This document shows positions 34,928 to 46,516 of a stretch of 64,000 nt of DNA, one piece after another; position 1 is the first letter of the stretch; the number at the start of each line of letters is the position of its first letter. This DNA comes from Luteolibacter sp. SL250 (GTDB taxonomy: Bacteria; Verrucomicrobiota; Verrucomicrobiia; Verrucomicrobiales; Akkermansiaceae). Below the pieces are notes generated by a model that did not search any database, had not been told where the DNA came from, and saw only the letters and a program-made list of their open reading frames with translations. Location: NCBI RefSeq assembly GCF_026625605.1, contig NZ_CP113054.1:3224001-3288000 (forward strand), given 5' to 3'. The position numbers and the translations under genes were made by a program.

Positions 34928-36270
34928 CCGATCTCCTCCTTGATGGCGTCCGTGAACCTGGAAACCCAGCGTTCCACCTGCTCCGCATCGCGGTGCTCCA
35001 CCAGCACGCGGATCTTGTTCTCCGTGCCGGAGTAGCGGATGAGGTGGCGTCCTTGGTCACCGAAGTCTCCGGTGGCCTCGTCCATCAGCGCGTTCAGTTT
35101 CTTGAGCGAACCAATGGCGGGCTTCGCCTTGGTCGGCAGGTTCACCAGTTGGGTCGGATACTCGGTCATCACCGAGGAAAGCTGGGCCATGGTCGCGTTC
35201 CGCTCTTTCATCAGGCGGATGATCTGCAGCGCACTCATGATGCCGTCACCGGTCGTCGAATGGTCCGCGAAAATCAGGTGTCCCGAGTTTTCACCGCCGA
35301 ACGAATAGCCGTTCTTCCGGATGCACTCGATGACGTTGCGGTCGCCGACGGCGGTCGTCTCCACCTTGATCCCCTGCTTCTTCATCGCCTCGATCATCCC
35401 GAGGTTGCTCATGACGGTCGCTACCAGCGTGTCTTTCTTCAGGCGGCCCTGTTCCTTGAGGCCGATCGCGCACAGTGCCAGCACCCGGTCGCCGGTCACC
35501 ACCTGGCCGTTCGCGTCCGTGAAAATGACACGGTCCGCGTCCCCGTCGAAGGAAACGCCCAGGTCGGCGTTGTGCAGCCGCACGAGGTCGCCGGCGGTTT
35601 CAGGATAGAGGGCACCGCAGCCGTCGTTGATGTTGAGGCCGTCCGGATCGATGCCGGTGGTGATGACCTCCGCGCCGAGTTCCCGGAAAATCAGCGGCGC
35701 GATGGAGTAGGCCGCACCGTTCCCGCAATCGAGCACGATCTTCATGCCGTGCAGCGAGATGTTGTCCGCCGTGTGCTTGGCGAACTCGATGTAGCGGCCG
35801 CGGGCGTCGTCGATACGCTTTGCCTTGCCGATCTGGGCGGCAGGCAGCGGGGTCGCCTCCGGCTCGTCACCCAGGATGTGGCGCTCGATGATCGCCTCCA
35901 GCTCGTCGGAAAGCTTGTAGCCGTCCGGCCCGAAAATTTTCAGCCCGTTGTCCTCGTAGGGATTGTGGGATGCCGTGAGCATGATGCCCGCCGTGGCCCC
36001 CATCGACTTGATCAGGTGGGCCACCGCCGGGGTCGGCAGCGGGCCGACGAGCAGCACGTCCATGCCCATCGACACCAACCCGCTGGTGAGGGCGGTTTCC
36101 AGCATGTAGCCGGAGATCCGTGTGTCCTTGCCCACCAGCACCCGGTTGCGGTTCGTCCCGGACGTCCGCATCACCCGCGCCACGGCCTTGCCCACACGCA
36201 GGGCCACTTCCGCCGTGATCGGGAATTCATTCGCCCTGCCACGGATGCCATCGGTTCCAAAAAGTTTCAT
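34924..36270 (-). CDS. glmM: Phosphoglucosamine mutase
   Basis: The 448-residue enzyme has all GlmM landmarks: MKLFGTDGIRGRAN at the start, the phosphoserine loop LTASHNPYEDNGLK (Ser101), the metal loop FDGDADR and the C-terminal phosphate-binding RYSGTENKIRV. It converts glucosamine-6-phosphate to glucosamine-1-phosphate. The start at 36270 was chosen because MKLFGTDG is the conserved N-terminus; an in-frame ATG 16 codons upstream would add a non-conserved tail. Its stop overlaps the next gene, showing translational coupling to the glmU-like gene. Confidence 0.97.
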   Translation of the reverse strand: MKLFGTDGIRGRANEFPITAEVALRVGKAVARVMRTSGTNRNRVLVGKDTRISGYMLETALTSGLVSMGMDVLLVGPLPTPAVAHLIKSMGATAGIMLTASHNPYEDNGLKIFGPDGYKLSDELEAIIERHILGDEPEATPLPAAQIGKAKRIDDARGRYIEFAKHTADNISLHGMKIVLDCGNGAAYSIAPLIFRELGAEVITTGIDPDGLNINDGCGALYPETAGDLVRLHNADLGVSFDGDADRVIFTDANGQVVTGDRVLALCAIGLKEQGRLKKDTLVATVMSNLGMIEAMKKQGIKVETTAVGDRNVIECIRKNGYSFGGENSGHLIFADHSTTGDGIMSALQIIRLMKERNATMAQLSSVMTEYPTQLVNLPTKAKPAIGSLKKLNALMDEATGDFGDQGRHLIRYSGTENKIRVLVEHRDAEQVERWVSRFTDAIKEEIG

Positions 36271-36329
36271 ATAAGGGGTCGGGGGGCGGAGTAGCTCAGA
36301 TTCCGAGGCTTTAAACAAGAGCGAATCGA

Positions 36330-37151
36330 TTACGGCCCCAGTACGGCCCGGTGGATCCGGCCTGGGGATTTCTTCAGGAATTGACGGGCCAGATCCTCGA
36401 ATTGTTCGGAAAGGTCCGTCAGATGGAGTTCGAGGGTTCCCTCACGCTCACGGGAGGCCAGCAGTTCCAGCCGCGTCAGCTCGCGTTTCAGATGCTCCGC
36501 ACAGGTGGTGGCGGAATCGACCAGCCTCACATCTCCGGGGAGGAGGTCCTTCAACACGGGTATCAACAGCGGATAGTGCGTGCACGCCAGCATGAGCGTG
36601 TCGATGCCACGGTCGATCAGCGGATTGAGGTAGGTTTTCAGCACCTCCCGCGTCGCCGGATGCCCGATCCAGTTCTCCTCCACCAGCGGCACCAGCAGCG
36701 GCGCCGCCTGCCCGTGGATCAGCAGGCCGGTGCGCTTTTGCGCCAGCGCATGCTGGTAGGCGTGGGAACGGATGGTGCCACGGGTGGCGATGATCCCGAT
36801 CCGGGCCGCCCCAGCGTCCTCCAGCACGGCTTCCACCCCCGGCTGGATCACCCCGATGATCGGCACGCGGTATTGCTGGTGCAGTTGCGGCAGCGCGTGG
36901 GCCGTCGCCGTGTTGCAGGCCACCACGACCGCCTTCACCCCTTTGCTGATCAGGAAGCGGACATCCTCATCCGCGAACTGGCGGATGGTTTCCGGGCTCT
37001 TCGATCCGTAGGGAAGGCGTGCCGTATCCCCCAGATAGAGAATATCTTCCGAAGGAAGAAGCTCCTGGACGGCCCGCACGACCGTCAATCCGCCGACGCC
37101 GGAATCGAAAATGCCAAGGGGTGCCGAATTCACTGCTCCGAGTGTGCCCAT
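36330..37151 (-). CDS. murI: Glutamate racemase
   Basis: The 273-residue enzyme contains the racemase motifs LGIFDSGVGGLTVVRA, YLGDTARLPYGSKS, the first catalytic Cys in VVVACNTATAHAL and the second in LMLACTHYPLL. It makes D-glutamate for peptidoglycan stem peptides. The start at 37151 gives the usual family length; an in-frame ATG at 37277 would add 42 arginine- and proline-rich residues without family support. It is the first gene of a leftward group murI-glmM-glmU-like-glmS, all feeding cell-wall precursor synthesis. The gap to glmM is 59 bases. Confidence 0.95.
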   Translation of the reverse strand: MGTLGAVNSAPLGIFDSGVGGLTVVRAVQELLPSEDILYLGDTARLPYGSKSPETIRQFADEDVRFLISKGVKAVVVACNTATAHALPQLHQQYRVPIIGVIQPGVEAVLEDAGAARIGIIATRGTIRSHAYQHALAQKRTGLLIHGQAAPLLVPLVEENWIGHPATREVLKTYLNPLIDRGIDTLMLACTHYPLLIPVLKDLLPGDVRLVDSATTCAEHLKRELTRLELLASREREGTLELHLTDLSEQFEDLARQFLKKSPGRIHRAVLGP

Positions 37152-37325
37152 GACGGCTCCGGGGGCAAGCGGCAAGCTTGTTCCTTTCCGAGTTCGCCTC
37201 CACCCGGCCCAGCCGGCTACCGATGGCGGATCGAACCGGATTCCGCCCGTCGGACGCCCCCTTGACAGTCGCTTCAAACATAAGGTTCAATCCACAAACG
37301 AATATTACCCCACCCCCCTCCTTTT

Positions 37326-38168
37326 ATGAAATCCGCTCTATTGTTACTCATCTCCCTGACGCTTGTCTCCAACGCCCAAGTTGAACTGAAATGGGAATAC
37401 CGCCCCGTTGCAGAAACCTTTCTGGGTCCCAATCCGCAACCCAACGGCGATCCCCTCACCTCCGGCAGCGAAATCTTCATCAGCCGCTATCTCACCTCCC
37501 CCTCCGGCTACACGCTCCTCTCCGTCGAGGGTCGTTGGAAGTCCGTGATGGAGGAAACCGAGAAACTGATCCTGCTGGACCCACAGGGCAATGAGGTCTG
37601 GATGAGTGCCGATCTCGGTGCCATGTTTTCCGGCCCCGTCGGCATCAGCATCCGCCTCATCCACGCCGGTCCGGATGCGGCGGTCGCATCCGTGTCCGAA
37701 TCCAGCGATTTCGGTTCCGGCAATCTCGTCATCTATAACAAGCATGCGAACCCACAGATGAATGTGCTCACTCTTTCAGGTGAGAGTTTCTCCAAAGGGA
37801 GTTCCACAATGAATGACGATCCTTCCCGCGCTTTCCAAACCGCGGGATTCAATGGTTCCACCCTCTATTCACTGGTGAAAGATCCGGATGCAGGCCCGAT
37901 AGGCGGCGATTTCATCGCGCTGAAGAAATACGCCCTGACCCTCAGCAACCAGCCCGAGATCGTGATTCCCAATGAATCAGGAGTTGAGAACAAAAATCTG
38001 GTACTCCGCTGGCAGAGTGCCGTGGGTGTGCGCTATCAGATCCAACAGTCGACCAACCTCTCCTTATGGGAGGAGGTCGGCCAGCCGGTTGATGGAACCG
38101 GAGCAGTCCTTTCCTGGTCCCAGGCGGTTTCCTTACCCGCGAAGTTCTTCAGGGTCGTCCAGCGCTGA
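37326..38168 (+). CDS. Secreted protein of unknown function with C-terminal STNL/FFRV domain
   Basis: The 280-residue product has a signal peptide (MKSALLLLISLTLVSNAQ) and a soluble beta-rich body. The last ~65 residues (GVRYQIQQSTNLSLWEEVG ... KFFRVVQR) are a small domain seen at the C-terminus of many exported Verrucomicrobia and Planctomycetes proteins. The body (EMEYRP-like start, LDPQGNEVWMSAD, DFIALKKYALTL) shows no catalytic motif that I recognise. It is divergent from murI and convergent with katG, so it is probably transcribed alone. Confidence 0.8.
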   Translation: MKSALLLLISLTLVSNAQVELKWEYRPVAETFLGPNPQPNGDPLTSGSEIFISRYLTSPSGYTLLSVEGRWKSVMEETEKLILLDPQGNEVWMSADLGAMFSGPVGISIRLIHAGPDAAVASVSESSDFGSGNLVIYNKHANPQMNVLTLSGESFSKGSSTMNDDPSRAFQTAGFNGSTLYSLVKDPDAGPIGGDFIALKKYALTLSNQPEIVIPNESGVENKNLVLRWQSAVGVRYQIQQSTNLSLWEEVGQPVDGTGAVLSWSQAVSLPAKFFRVVQR

Positions 38169-38190
38169 CATCTCCGCCATGAACGGAAAA

Positions 38191-38219
38191 CGCCCCGGAC
38201 CTTGGACAAGCCCGGGGCG
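38191..38219 (-). terminator. Terminator of katG
   Basis: An 8-bp GC-rich stem CGCCCCGG/CCGGGGCG (38191-38198 with 38212-38219) lies between the convergent stops. On the minus strand it is followed by TTTTCC, so it best serves katG. Confidence 0.7.
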
Positions 38220-38237
38220 TGGAATTCGGATGTCAGA

Positions 38238-41052
<2,815 letters not shown>

Positions 41053-41286
41053 TCAGTATTGGAAGGTTCCACGGCAGTTCCAGCAGCGGAACCACTGGCG
41101 GTAGTTCGTCTCCTCGACGATGTCGTTGAGAGCGTAGCAATACGGGCAGGACACGCGGGTCCAGCGCCGGTAGCGGCCGCCCACTTCATCTTCACCCGGT
41201 TTCACGAGGTCGATGATCTCCGCATCGCCGGGAGCTTCGCCGGCAACGCCGACGCCGATCTCTTCTTTTTTCCGTTCGTCTGACAT
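41053..41286 (-). CDS. Small zinc-ribbon protein, 77 residues
   Basis: The protein has an acidic, flexible N-terminal half and two CxxC knuckles 17 residues apart: VSCPYCYALND (Cys47, Cys50) and FRCWNCRGTFQY (Cys68, Cys71). This is the layout of a single zinc ribbon, a fold used for nucleic-acid or protein contacts. No family name can be given. The gene follows the ABC exporter gene by 72 bases on the same strand and could be its last cistron. The mosaic repeat begins 39 bases after the stop. Confidence 0.75.
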   Translation of the reverse strand: MSDERKKEEIGVGVAGEAPGDAEIIDLVKPGEDEVGGRYRRWTRVSCPYCYALNDIVEETNYRQWFRCWNCRGTFQY

Positions 41287-41358
41287 GGTTCGTTGGTGTT
41301 TTGGTTGTCTGGTTGGTGCCCGTTCCCTTTCGGGTGTGCGGGCTGAGAGTTTCAGGAT

Positions 41359-43392
41359 TCAGAGGGGCATGGCCACCGCGGCCCTGCCTCCTTCCGGGGG
41401 AGGTTCACCGTGCGGCCCGTGGGGTTCAGACGGACCTGGCTGTGCCGCCGCGCCAGAGGCCTCCTCGTAGAGCTGGCGGAACAATCCCGGTTGGGCCAGC
41501 AGCTCCTCAGCAGTGCCGGACTGGATGATGCGGCCTTCGTTGAGGACGTGGAAATAGTCGCAGAAGCGGGACTGCCAGACGATGTCGTGGTCCACCACCA
41601 CCACCGTCCTGCCTTCCAGTGAGCGGCGCATGGTCCCGATGAGGGGGAATTTCTCCATCGGCCCCATTCCCGTGGTCGGCTCGTCCAGGAACAACACGGA
41701 CGGCTTCCGCAGCAGGCAGCGGGTCAGCGCGAAGAGTTTCTTCTGGCCGCCGGAAAGCCCGCTCCCCGCCGCGAAAGGACGATCCAGCGCGTCGGGTCCC
41801 ATGGACTTCTCCAGCACGGCATCCAGCCCGGTCAGCCGCATGGTTGCGGTGATCTCCGCATCGTCCGCATCCGGCACGGCCACGCGCATGTTCTCCCTTA
41901 CCGTATCATAGAAAAAGGCCGGGAACTGGGACATCAGCACCAGATGGCGGCGGACCTCGGACAGAGGCAGTTCGCGGATGGGCTTCCCTCCGAGCAGCAC
42001 CTCACCGGACTGCCAGTCGTAAAACCTCAGTGCGAGCCGGAAAAAGGTGGTCTTCCCCTGCCCCGGCCGGGCGACGAATCCGGTCACCTTTCCGGGAGGA
42101 ATCAGGAAAGAAGCTCCCTCCAGCACATTCGGTCGCTCCCCGGGAGCGTAGCTGAAAACGAGATCCCGCGCCTCCAGAGATGGCTCAATGGATGAGCCCT
42201 CCGGCTGCTGCACCGGCACTTCCTCAGCCGGGGCGGACGACAGGATATCGTCGATCATCTCCATCGGCGGCCAGCTCATGCGGAGCGTGATGCCGAATCC
42301 GGAGAGCTGCTGCACCGCCGCCATCAGCAACGGAGTGAGCATCGCCACCTGAACAATGGTGCCCGGCTGCCCTCCCACGCCGCGCATTTCCAGAAAGATC
42401 GCCAGACCGAGGAAACCCGCCAGCACCACCGTGCCGGGCAGACGGCCGAAAGTGTTCACCTTCTCCATGGTGACCGTCTGCGACATCATCAGGGAAAGCG
42501 AGCGGTCCAGCAGAGCGGAGAGTTTCCTTTCAAAGACCGGCTCCGCCCGCATCGCTTGAATCTCCTCCGGGGCCTTCAGCGCGCCGCCGATGAGCGTGGC
42601 AAGCCCCAGGCTTTGGTTCTGCACCGCAGCGGCATCCCGTTGGAGGAACTCCCCCATTCGGTTGACGATCCACGGCGAACTGAGCGCGAACAGAAGGATG
42701 GCGCCGAACATGACCCACACCCCATTCACCCCGAAAAGAGTCCACACCGCCGGCCCGCTGGCCAGGCCCATCAGCGACTGGTAGATCGTGAAGCCGATGA
42801 CGCCGATGGCCACCACCTGCAAGACCGGCTCCACCAGCAACCGCCGGATGCTGCCGGAAATCTGGTTCGAGTATTGGTTCACGATCATCGTCAACCGGTC
42901 CGAATCATTCTGGTGGAAGAATTTCGGCGGCTGCCGCAGGAGCGCGGAAAAGAGATCCGCCTTCACCGCGTTGGAGATCTTTCCGTCCAGCCGTGCCACC
43001 AACCACTGGAAGCCGAAACCACCGGCGAGCAATACCACCGTAAAACCGATCCAGTACCAGTAGGTCGCAAGCAGCCCATCATCGAACGGGGCCGGAGCGG
43101 CTCCTTTCGCCCCCCCTTGGGAGAAATGGTTCGTCAGTTTCCCCAGATAGACCGCCACCTGCTGCGGCAGGATCGTCTGGATCAGCAGATGCCCCACGAT
43201 GTAAAGGGACACCATCCCCATGTGGCAGCCGAGATATTTCCCGCCGAATTTCCATAACACGGAAAAGCGGAACGGACTGACCGGTTGATCACCAGCGCCC
43301 GCCCCCCCGGGTCCCATCCCGGCGGGAGCTGCTGTGGCGATGGCGGGCGCTCCGCCCCCGCCCTTCACAGGCATCGCTGATTTCGGTTCCAT
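41359..43392 (-). CDS. ABC exporter half-transporter (fused permease and ATPase)
   Basis: The 677-residue product starts with a glycine/alanine/proline-rich cytoplasmic tail, then an ABC type-1 membrane domain of about six helices (residues 55-380), then the ATPase domain. The ATPase has Walker A ARPGQGKTT (first Gly replaced by Ala), the Q-loop LMSQFPAFFYDTVRENM, signature LSGGQKKLFALTRCLL, Walker B VLFLDEPTTGMG and the switch His in VVVDHDIVW. Such half-transporters work as homodimers exporting lipids, peptides or drugs; the substrate cannot be predicted. ATG 43392 (MEPKSAMPV) was used; nine codons upstream another ATG is in frame. The neighbouring small zinc-ribbon gene may be co-transcribed. 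Confidence 0.9.
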   Translation of the reverse strand: MEPKSAMPVKGGGGAPAIATAAPAGMGPGGAGAGDQPVSPFRFSVLWKFGGKYLGCHMGMVSLYIVGHLLIQTILPQQVAVYLGKLTNHFSQGGAKGAAPAPFDDGLLATYWYWIGFTVVLLAGGFGFQWLVARLDGKISNAVKADLFSALLRQPPKFFHQNDSDRLTMIVNQYSNQISGSIRRLLVEPVLQVVAIGVIGFTIYQSLMGLASGPAVWTLFGVNGVWVMFGAILLFALSSPWIVNRMGEFLQRDAAAVQNQSLGLATLIGGALKAPEEIQAMRAEPVFERKLSALLDRSLSLMMSQTVTMEKVNTFGRLPGTVVLAGFLGLAIFLEMRGVGGQPGTIVQVAMLTPLLMAAVQQLSGFGITLRMSWPPMEMIDDILSSAPAEEVPVQQPEGSSIEPSLEARDLVFSYAPGERPNVLEGASFLIPPGKVTGFVARPGQGKTTFFRLALRFYDWQSGEVLLGGKPIRELPLSEVRRHLVLMSQFPAFFYDTVRENMRVAVPDADDAEITATMRLTGLDAVLEKSMGPDALDRPFAAGSGLSGGQKKLFALTRCLLRKPSVLFLDEPTTGMGPMEKFPLIGTMRRSLEGRTVVVVDHDIVWQSRFCDYFHVLNEGRIIQSGTAEELLAQPGLFRQLYEEASGAAAQPGPSEPHGPHGEPPPEGGRAAVAMPL

Positions 43393-43790
43393 TTTGATCG
43401 CAAGTATGCCGGGGATCACGCTTGAAACCCGTGGGTTTCAAACAAATTGATGACTATCTAACTGAAGGTTTTGCCCCTGGAGTTCAATGGTAATCTCCAC
43501 TTCACCACATCAACGCCGCAGGTGGCGGATTCTTAGGTTTCATCAGAAAATTGCAGAACGGAGATCGACTGGACGCAGCCCGCCCCATGACCAGCCGCCC
43601 CGACCGGGCGGAAATTCAGTATTTCTTGATCTTCAACCTTTCCAAATACCTGATCCTTGTTCATGGGAGATAAAGCCGGTGGCGGAAATGCGTCTTCCGG
43701 TGACAGGGCGGGGAGCTTATCCGCTTGCCAACCCGCGTTTTCCAAGCCTAGTCCCTCCGGCGAACCGCCGAGCCAGCCTTTCGATCCACC
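43393..43790. other. 398-base intergenic region between divergent ABC exporter and topB
   Basis: It holds the promoters of two divergent genes. A small hairpin CCGCCC/GGGCGG (43595-43600 with 43606-43611) and an AT-rich part near 43440-43480 are visible. No gene, RNA or known regulatory motif was recognised. Confidence 0.5.
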
Positions 43791-46346
43791 ATGGGAAAAA
43801 CACTCATCATCGCCGAAAAACCCAGTGTCATGACCGACCTTGCCCGGGTGCTGGCGAAGCCACTCGGAAAGTTCGAGAAACATGGGTCGGGACGTGACAA
43901 CTACTTTGAGAGCGACCAGGCCGTCATCACCTCTGCCGTCGGTCACCTCGTGGAGTTGCGGATGCCGATGGGTCCGAACGGGAAGAAACTCCCGTGGAAA
44001 TTCGATGTGCTGCCCGCCATCCCGGAGCGGTTCGAACTGGATCCCATCGCGGATTCCGAGGCGCGTCTGAAGCAGGTCCTGAAGCTGGCGAAGCGCAAGG
44101 ACATCGACCTGATCGTGAACGCCTGCGACGCCGGCCGCGAAGGTGAGCTCATTTTCCAGTACATCATGGAGATCGGTGGCGTCCAGAAGCCGGTGAAGCG
44201 GCTGTGGATGCAGTCCATGACCAACAACTCCATCCTGGAGGCGTGGGACAATCTCCGCTCCGGCGAGCAGATGCGCCCGCTGCGCGACGCCGCGAAGTGC
44301 CGCTCCGAGTCCGACTGGCTGGTGGGCCTGAACGCCACCCGCGCCCTGACCTGCTTCAACTCCCGCCACGGCGGATTCAACATCACGGCCGCCGGACGGG
44401 TGCAGACCCCCACCCTTGCCATCCTGGCGCAGCGGGAGGCGGAGATCCGCGCGTTCCAGCCCACCGCCTATTTCGAAGTCCACGCGGATTTCGCCGCAAA
44501 GGCGGGCAACTATCTGGGCAAATGGATCGACGAATCCTGGAAGAAGGACGAGTCGAATCCCCATGGCCGTACCGAACGGATCTGGGACCAGAAGCTGGCG
44601 GACACCATCAAGGAACGCTGCGACGGCAAGACCGGCGTGGTGACGGAGGAAAAGAAGGCACAGACCCAGATCTCGCCGCAGCTCTATGACCTGACCACGC
44701 TCCAGCGCGAGGCCCCGTTCTCCGCGAAGGGCACCCTCCAGATCGCCCAGGCGCTGTACGAGAAGCACAAGATGATCACCTATCCCCGGACGGATTCCCG
44801 CTACCTTCCGGAGGACTATTTCCAGAACGTCCGCGAGACGCTCCAGGACATCGGCAACAGCGACCTCGACGTGGCCCGCTATGCCGAGGCCGTCCTCAAG
44901 GGCGGCACCGACGGCGGCCCGCGTCTCCACCAGTCGAAGCGCGTCTTCGACAGCAAGAAGGTCTCGGACCACTTCGCCATCATCCCCACCGGCAAGATCG
45001 CCAAGCTCAGCGACACCGAGGCGAAGGTCTATGACATGATCGTGAAGCGGTTCATCGCCGTCTTCTATCCGGTCGCGGAGTTCGAGCAGACCACCCGCCT
45101 GACACGCATCGACCATGGCAGCGTGAAGGACACCTTCAGGACCGACGGCCGCATCCTGGTGAAGCCCGGCTGGCTGGAGGTCTATGGCCGCATGCCTGGC
45201 GTGGCCTCCGGCAAGGATGAGCTGATCCCGGTGGATGCCGGAGAGAAAGCGAAGGTCGATGGCATCGAAGTGATCCATGAGATGACCAAGCCACCGGCCC
45301 GTTTCACCGAGTCCACCCTCCTCTCCGCCATGGAAGGCGCGGGCAAGCTGGTGGATGACGAGGCGCTGCGCGAGGCGATGGCCGAGCGCGGACTGGGCAC
45401 CCCGGCCACCCGGGCGGCCACCATCGAGGGCCTCATCGCCCAGAAATATCTCGCCCGCGACGGCCGCGACCTGCACGTCACCGGCTCCGGCATGCGCCTC
45501 ATCGACCTGGTGCATGACATGGAGATCGAAGGCCTCTACTCGCCGAAAATGACGGGAGACTGGGAATACAAGCTGCGCCAGATGGAGCAGGGCCTCCTGC
45601 AACGCCCGGTCTTCATGAAGGAGATCATCGCCTACACGAAGGACATCGTGGACAAGGCCCACCAGCGCGCGGAGGAGGCGAAGAACCAGGCCTTCCCGGA
45701 CGTGGAGGTCCACCACCCGGTCCACGGTGACTTCTCGCTGAAGCAAACGGACGCCACCTACGAGTCCCGCGAGCCCGGCACCCCTTTCAAGATCAAGAAG
45801 CACATCGCCGGACGCAGCATCACGGAGGACGAGCTCCGCGAGCTGTTCGCAAAGGGCAAGACCCAGGTGTTGAGCGGCTTCAAGTCAAAGTTCAACAAGC
45901 CCTTCGAAGCCGCCCTGGCGCTGGATGAGAAATTCAAGGTCAACTTCGCCTTCGAGAACGAGGACAAGGAAGCCGCCGTCGAGCTGACGGAGGAGCAACT
46001 CATCGGTGAAGCCACCACTCCGGACGGCAAGACGGTGAAGGTCTATGGCTCGGAGAAAGCCTACCACATCCCGGAGATCGTCACGAAGAAGGACCCCAAC
46101 GGCATCCGCATCGGCAAGTCGATCCTCCAGCGCGAGATCCCGGAGGACCAGGCGCTGAAACTCATCTCAACCGGCAAGACGGATCTGCTGAAAGGCTTCA
46201 TCTCCAACCGGACGAAGCGCGCCTTTGACGCTCATCTCACCTTCGATGTGAACGACGGCAAGATCGGCTTCGACTTCCCGCCTCGCCCGGCCAAGAAAGC
46301 CGCAGCAAAGAAGACCACCGCGAAAAAAGCGGCCAAGGGAGCGTGA
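43791..46346 (+). CDS. topB: DNA topoisomerase III, long form
   Basis: This 851-residue type IA topoisomerase has the Toprim motif at the N-terminus ([23 protein letters not shown]), [11 protein letters not shown] and the catalytic tyrosine Tyr331 in [13 protein letters not shown]. It cuts and rejoins single DNA strands to decatenate replication or recombination intermediates. It is longer than E. coli TopB (653 residues). The extra C-terminus carries two related repeats ([16 protein letters not shown]... and [16 protein letters not shown]...), matching the topoisomerase C-terminal repeat found in many TopB-like enzymes, and a lysine/alanine tail [17 protein letters not shown] likely to bind DNA. 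It converges on gpmI. Confidence 0.93.
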   Translation: MGKTLIIAEKPSVMTDLARVLAKPLGKFEKHGSGRDNYFESDQAVITSAVGHLVELRMPMGPNGKKLPWKFDVLPAIPERFELDPIADSEARLKQVLKLAKRKDIDLIVNACDAGREGELIFQYIMEIGGVQKPVKRLWMQSMTNNSILEAWDNLRSGEQMRPLRDAAKCRSESDWLVGLNATRALTCFNSRHGGFNITAAGRVQTPTLAILAQREAEIRAFQPTAYFEVHADFAAKAGNYLGKWIDESWKKDESNPHGRTERIWDQKLADTIKERCDGKTGVVTEEKKAQTQISPQLYDLTTLQREAPFSAKGTLQIAQALYEKHKMITYPRTDSRYLPEDYFQNVRETLQDIGNSDLDVARYAEAVLKGGTDGGPRLHQSKRVFDSKKVSDHFAIIPTGKIAKLSDTEAKVYDMIVKRFIAVFYPVAEFEQTTRLTRIDHGSVKDTFRTDGRILVKPGWLEVYGRMPGVASGKDELIPVDAGEKAKVDGIEVIHEMTKPPARFTESTLLSAMEGAGKLVDDEALREAMAERGLGTPATRAATIEGLIAQKYLARDGRDLHVTGSGMRLIDLVHDMEIEGLYSPKMTGDWEYKLRQMEQGLLQRPVFMKEIIAYTKDIVDKAHQRAEEAKNQAFPDVEVHHPVHGDFSLKQTDATYESREPGTPFKIKKHIAGRSITEDELRELFAKGKTQVLSGFKSKFNKPFEAALALDEKFKVNFAFENEDKEAAVELTEEQLIGEATTPDGKTVKVYGSEKAYHIPEIVTKKDPNGIRIGKSILQREIPEDQALKLISTGKTDLLKGFISNRTKRAFDAHLTFDVNDGKIGFDFPPRPAKKAAAKKTTAKKAAKGA

Positions 46347-46385
46347 GGTGACGGCAGGCAGCAGCAACGCTGTCCAGCCGCGGAC

Positions 46386-46455
46386 GGAGCGCGGACTTCA
46401 GTCCGCTTGGCTTCGCATGGACGGATTCTCCGGGGCGGACTGAAGTCCGCGCTCC
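46386..46455. repeat. 21-bp perfect inverted repeat with 28-base loop
   Basis: Arms 46386-46406 and 46435-46455 are exact reverse complements (core GCGGACTTCAGTCCGC, itself nearly palindromic). It lies between convergent genes and is not followed by a T-run on either strand. It looks like a REP/MITE-type intergenic element. Confidence 0.75.
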
Positions 46456-46478
46456 AATGCCCCGGTAGTGGCCCCTCC

Positions 46479-46502
46479 GGCTGCGGCTCCTCTGCCGCAG
46501 CC
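46479..46502. terminator. GC-rich hairpin between topB and gpmI
   Basis: The perfect 9-bp stem GGCTGCGGC/GCCGCAGCC with a 6-base loop lies between convergent stops. It lacks a U-tract, so its role as a bidirectional terminator is uncertain. Confidence 0.4.
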
Positions 46503-46516
46503 ACTTTACAGCCACC

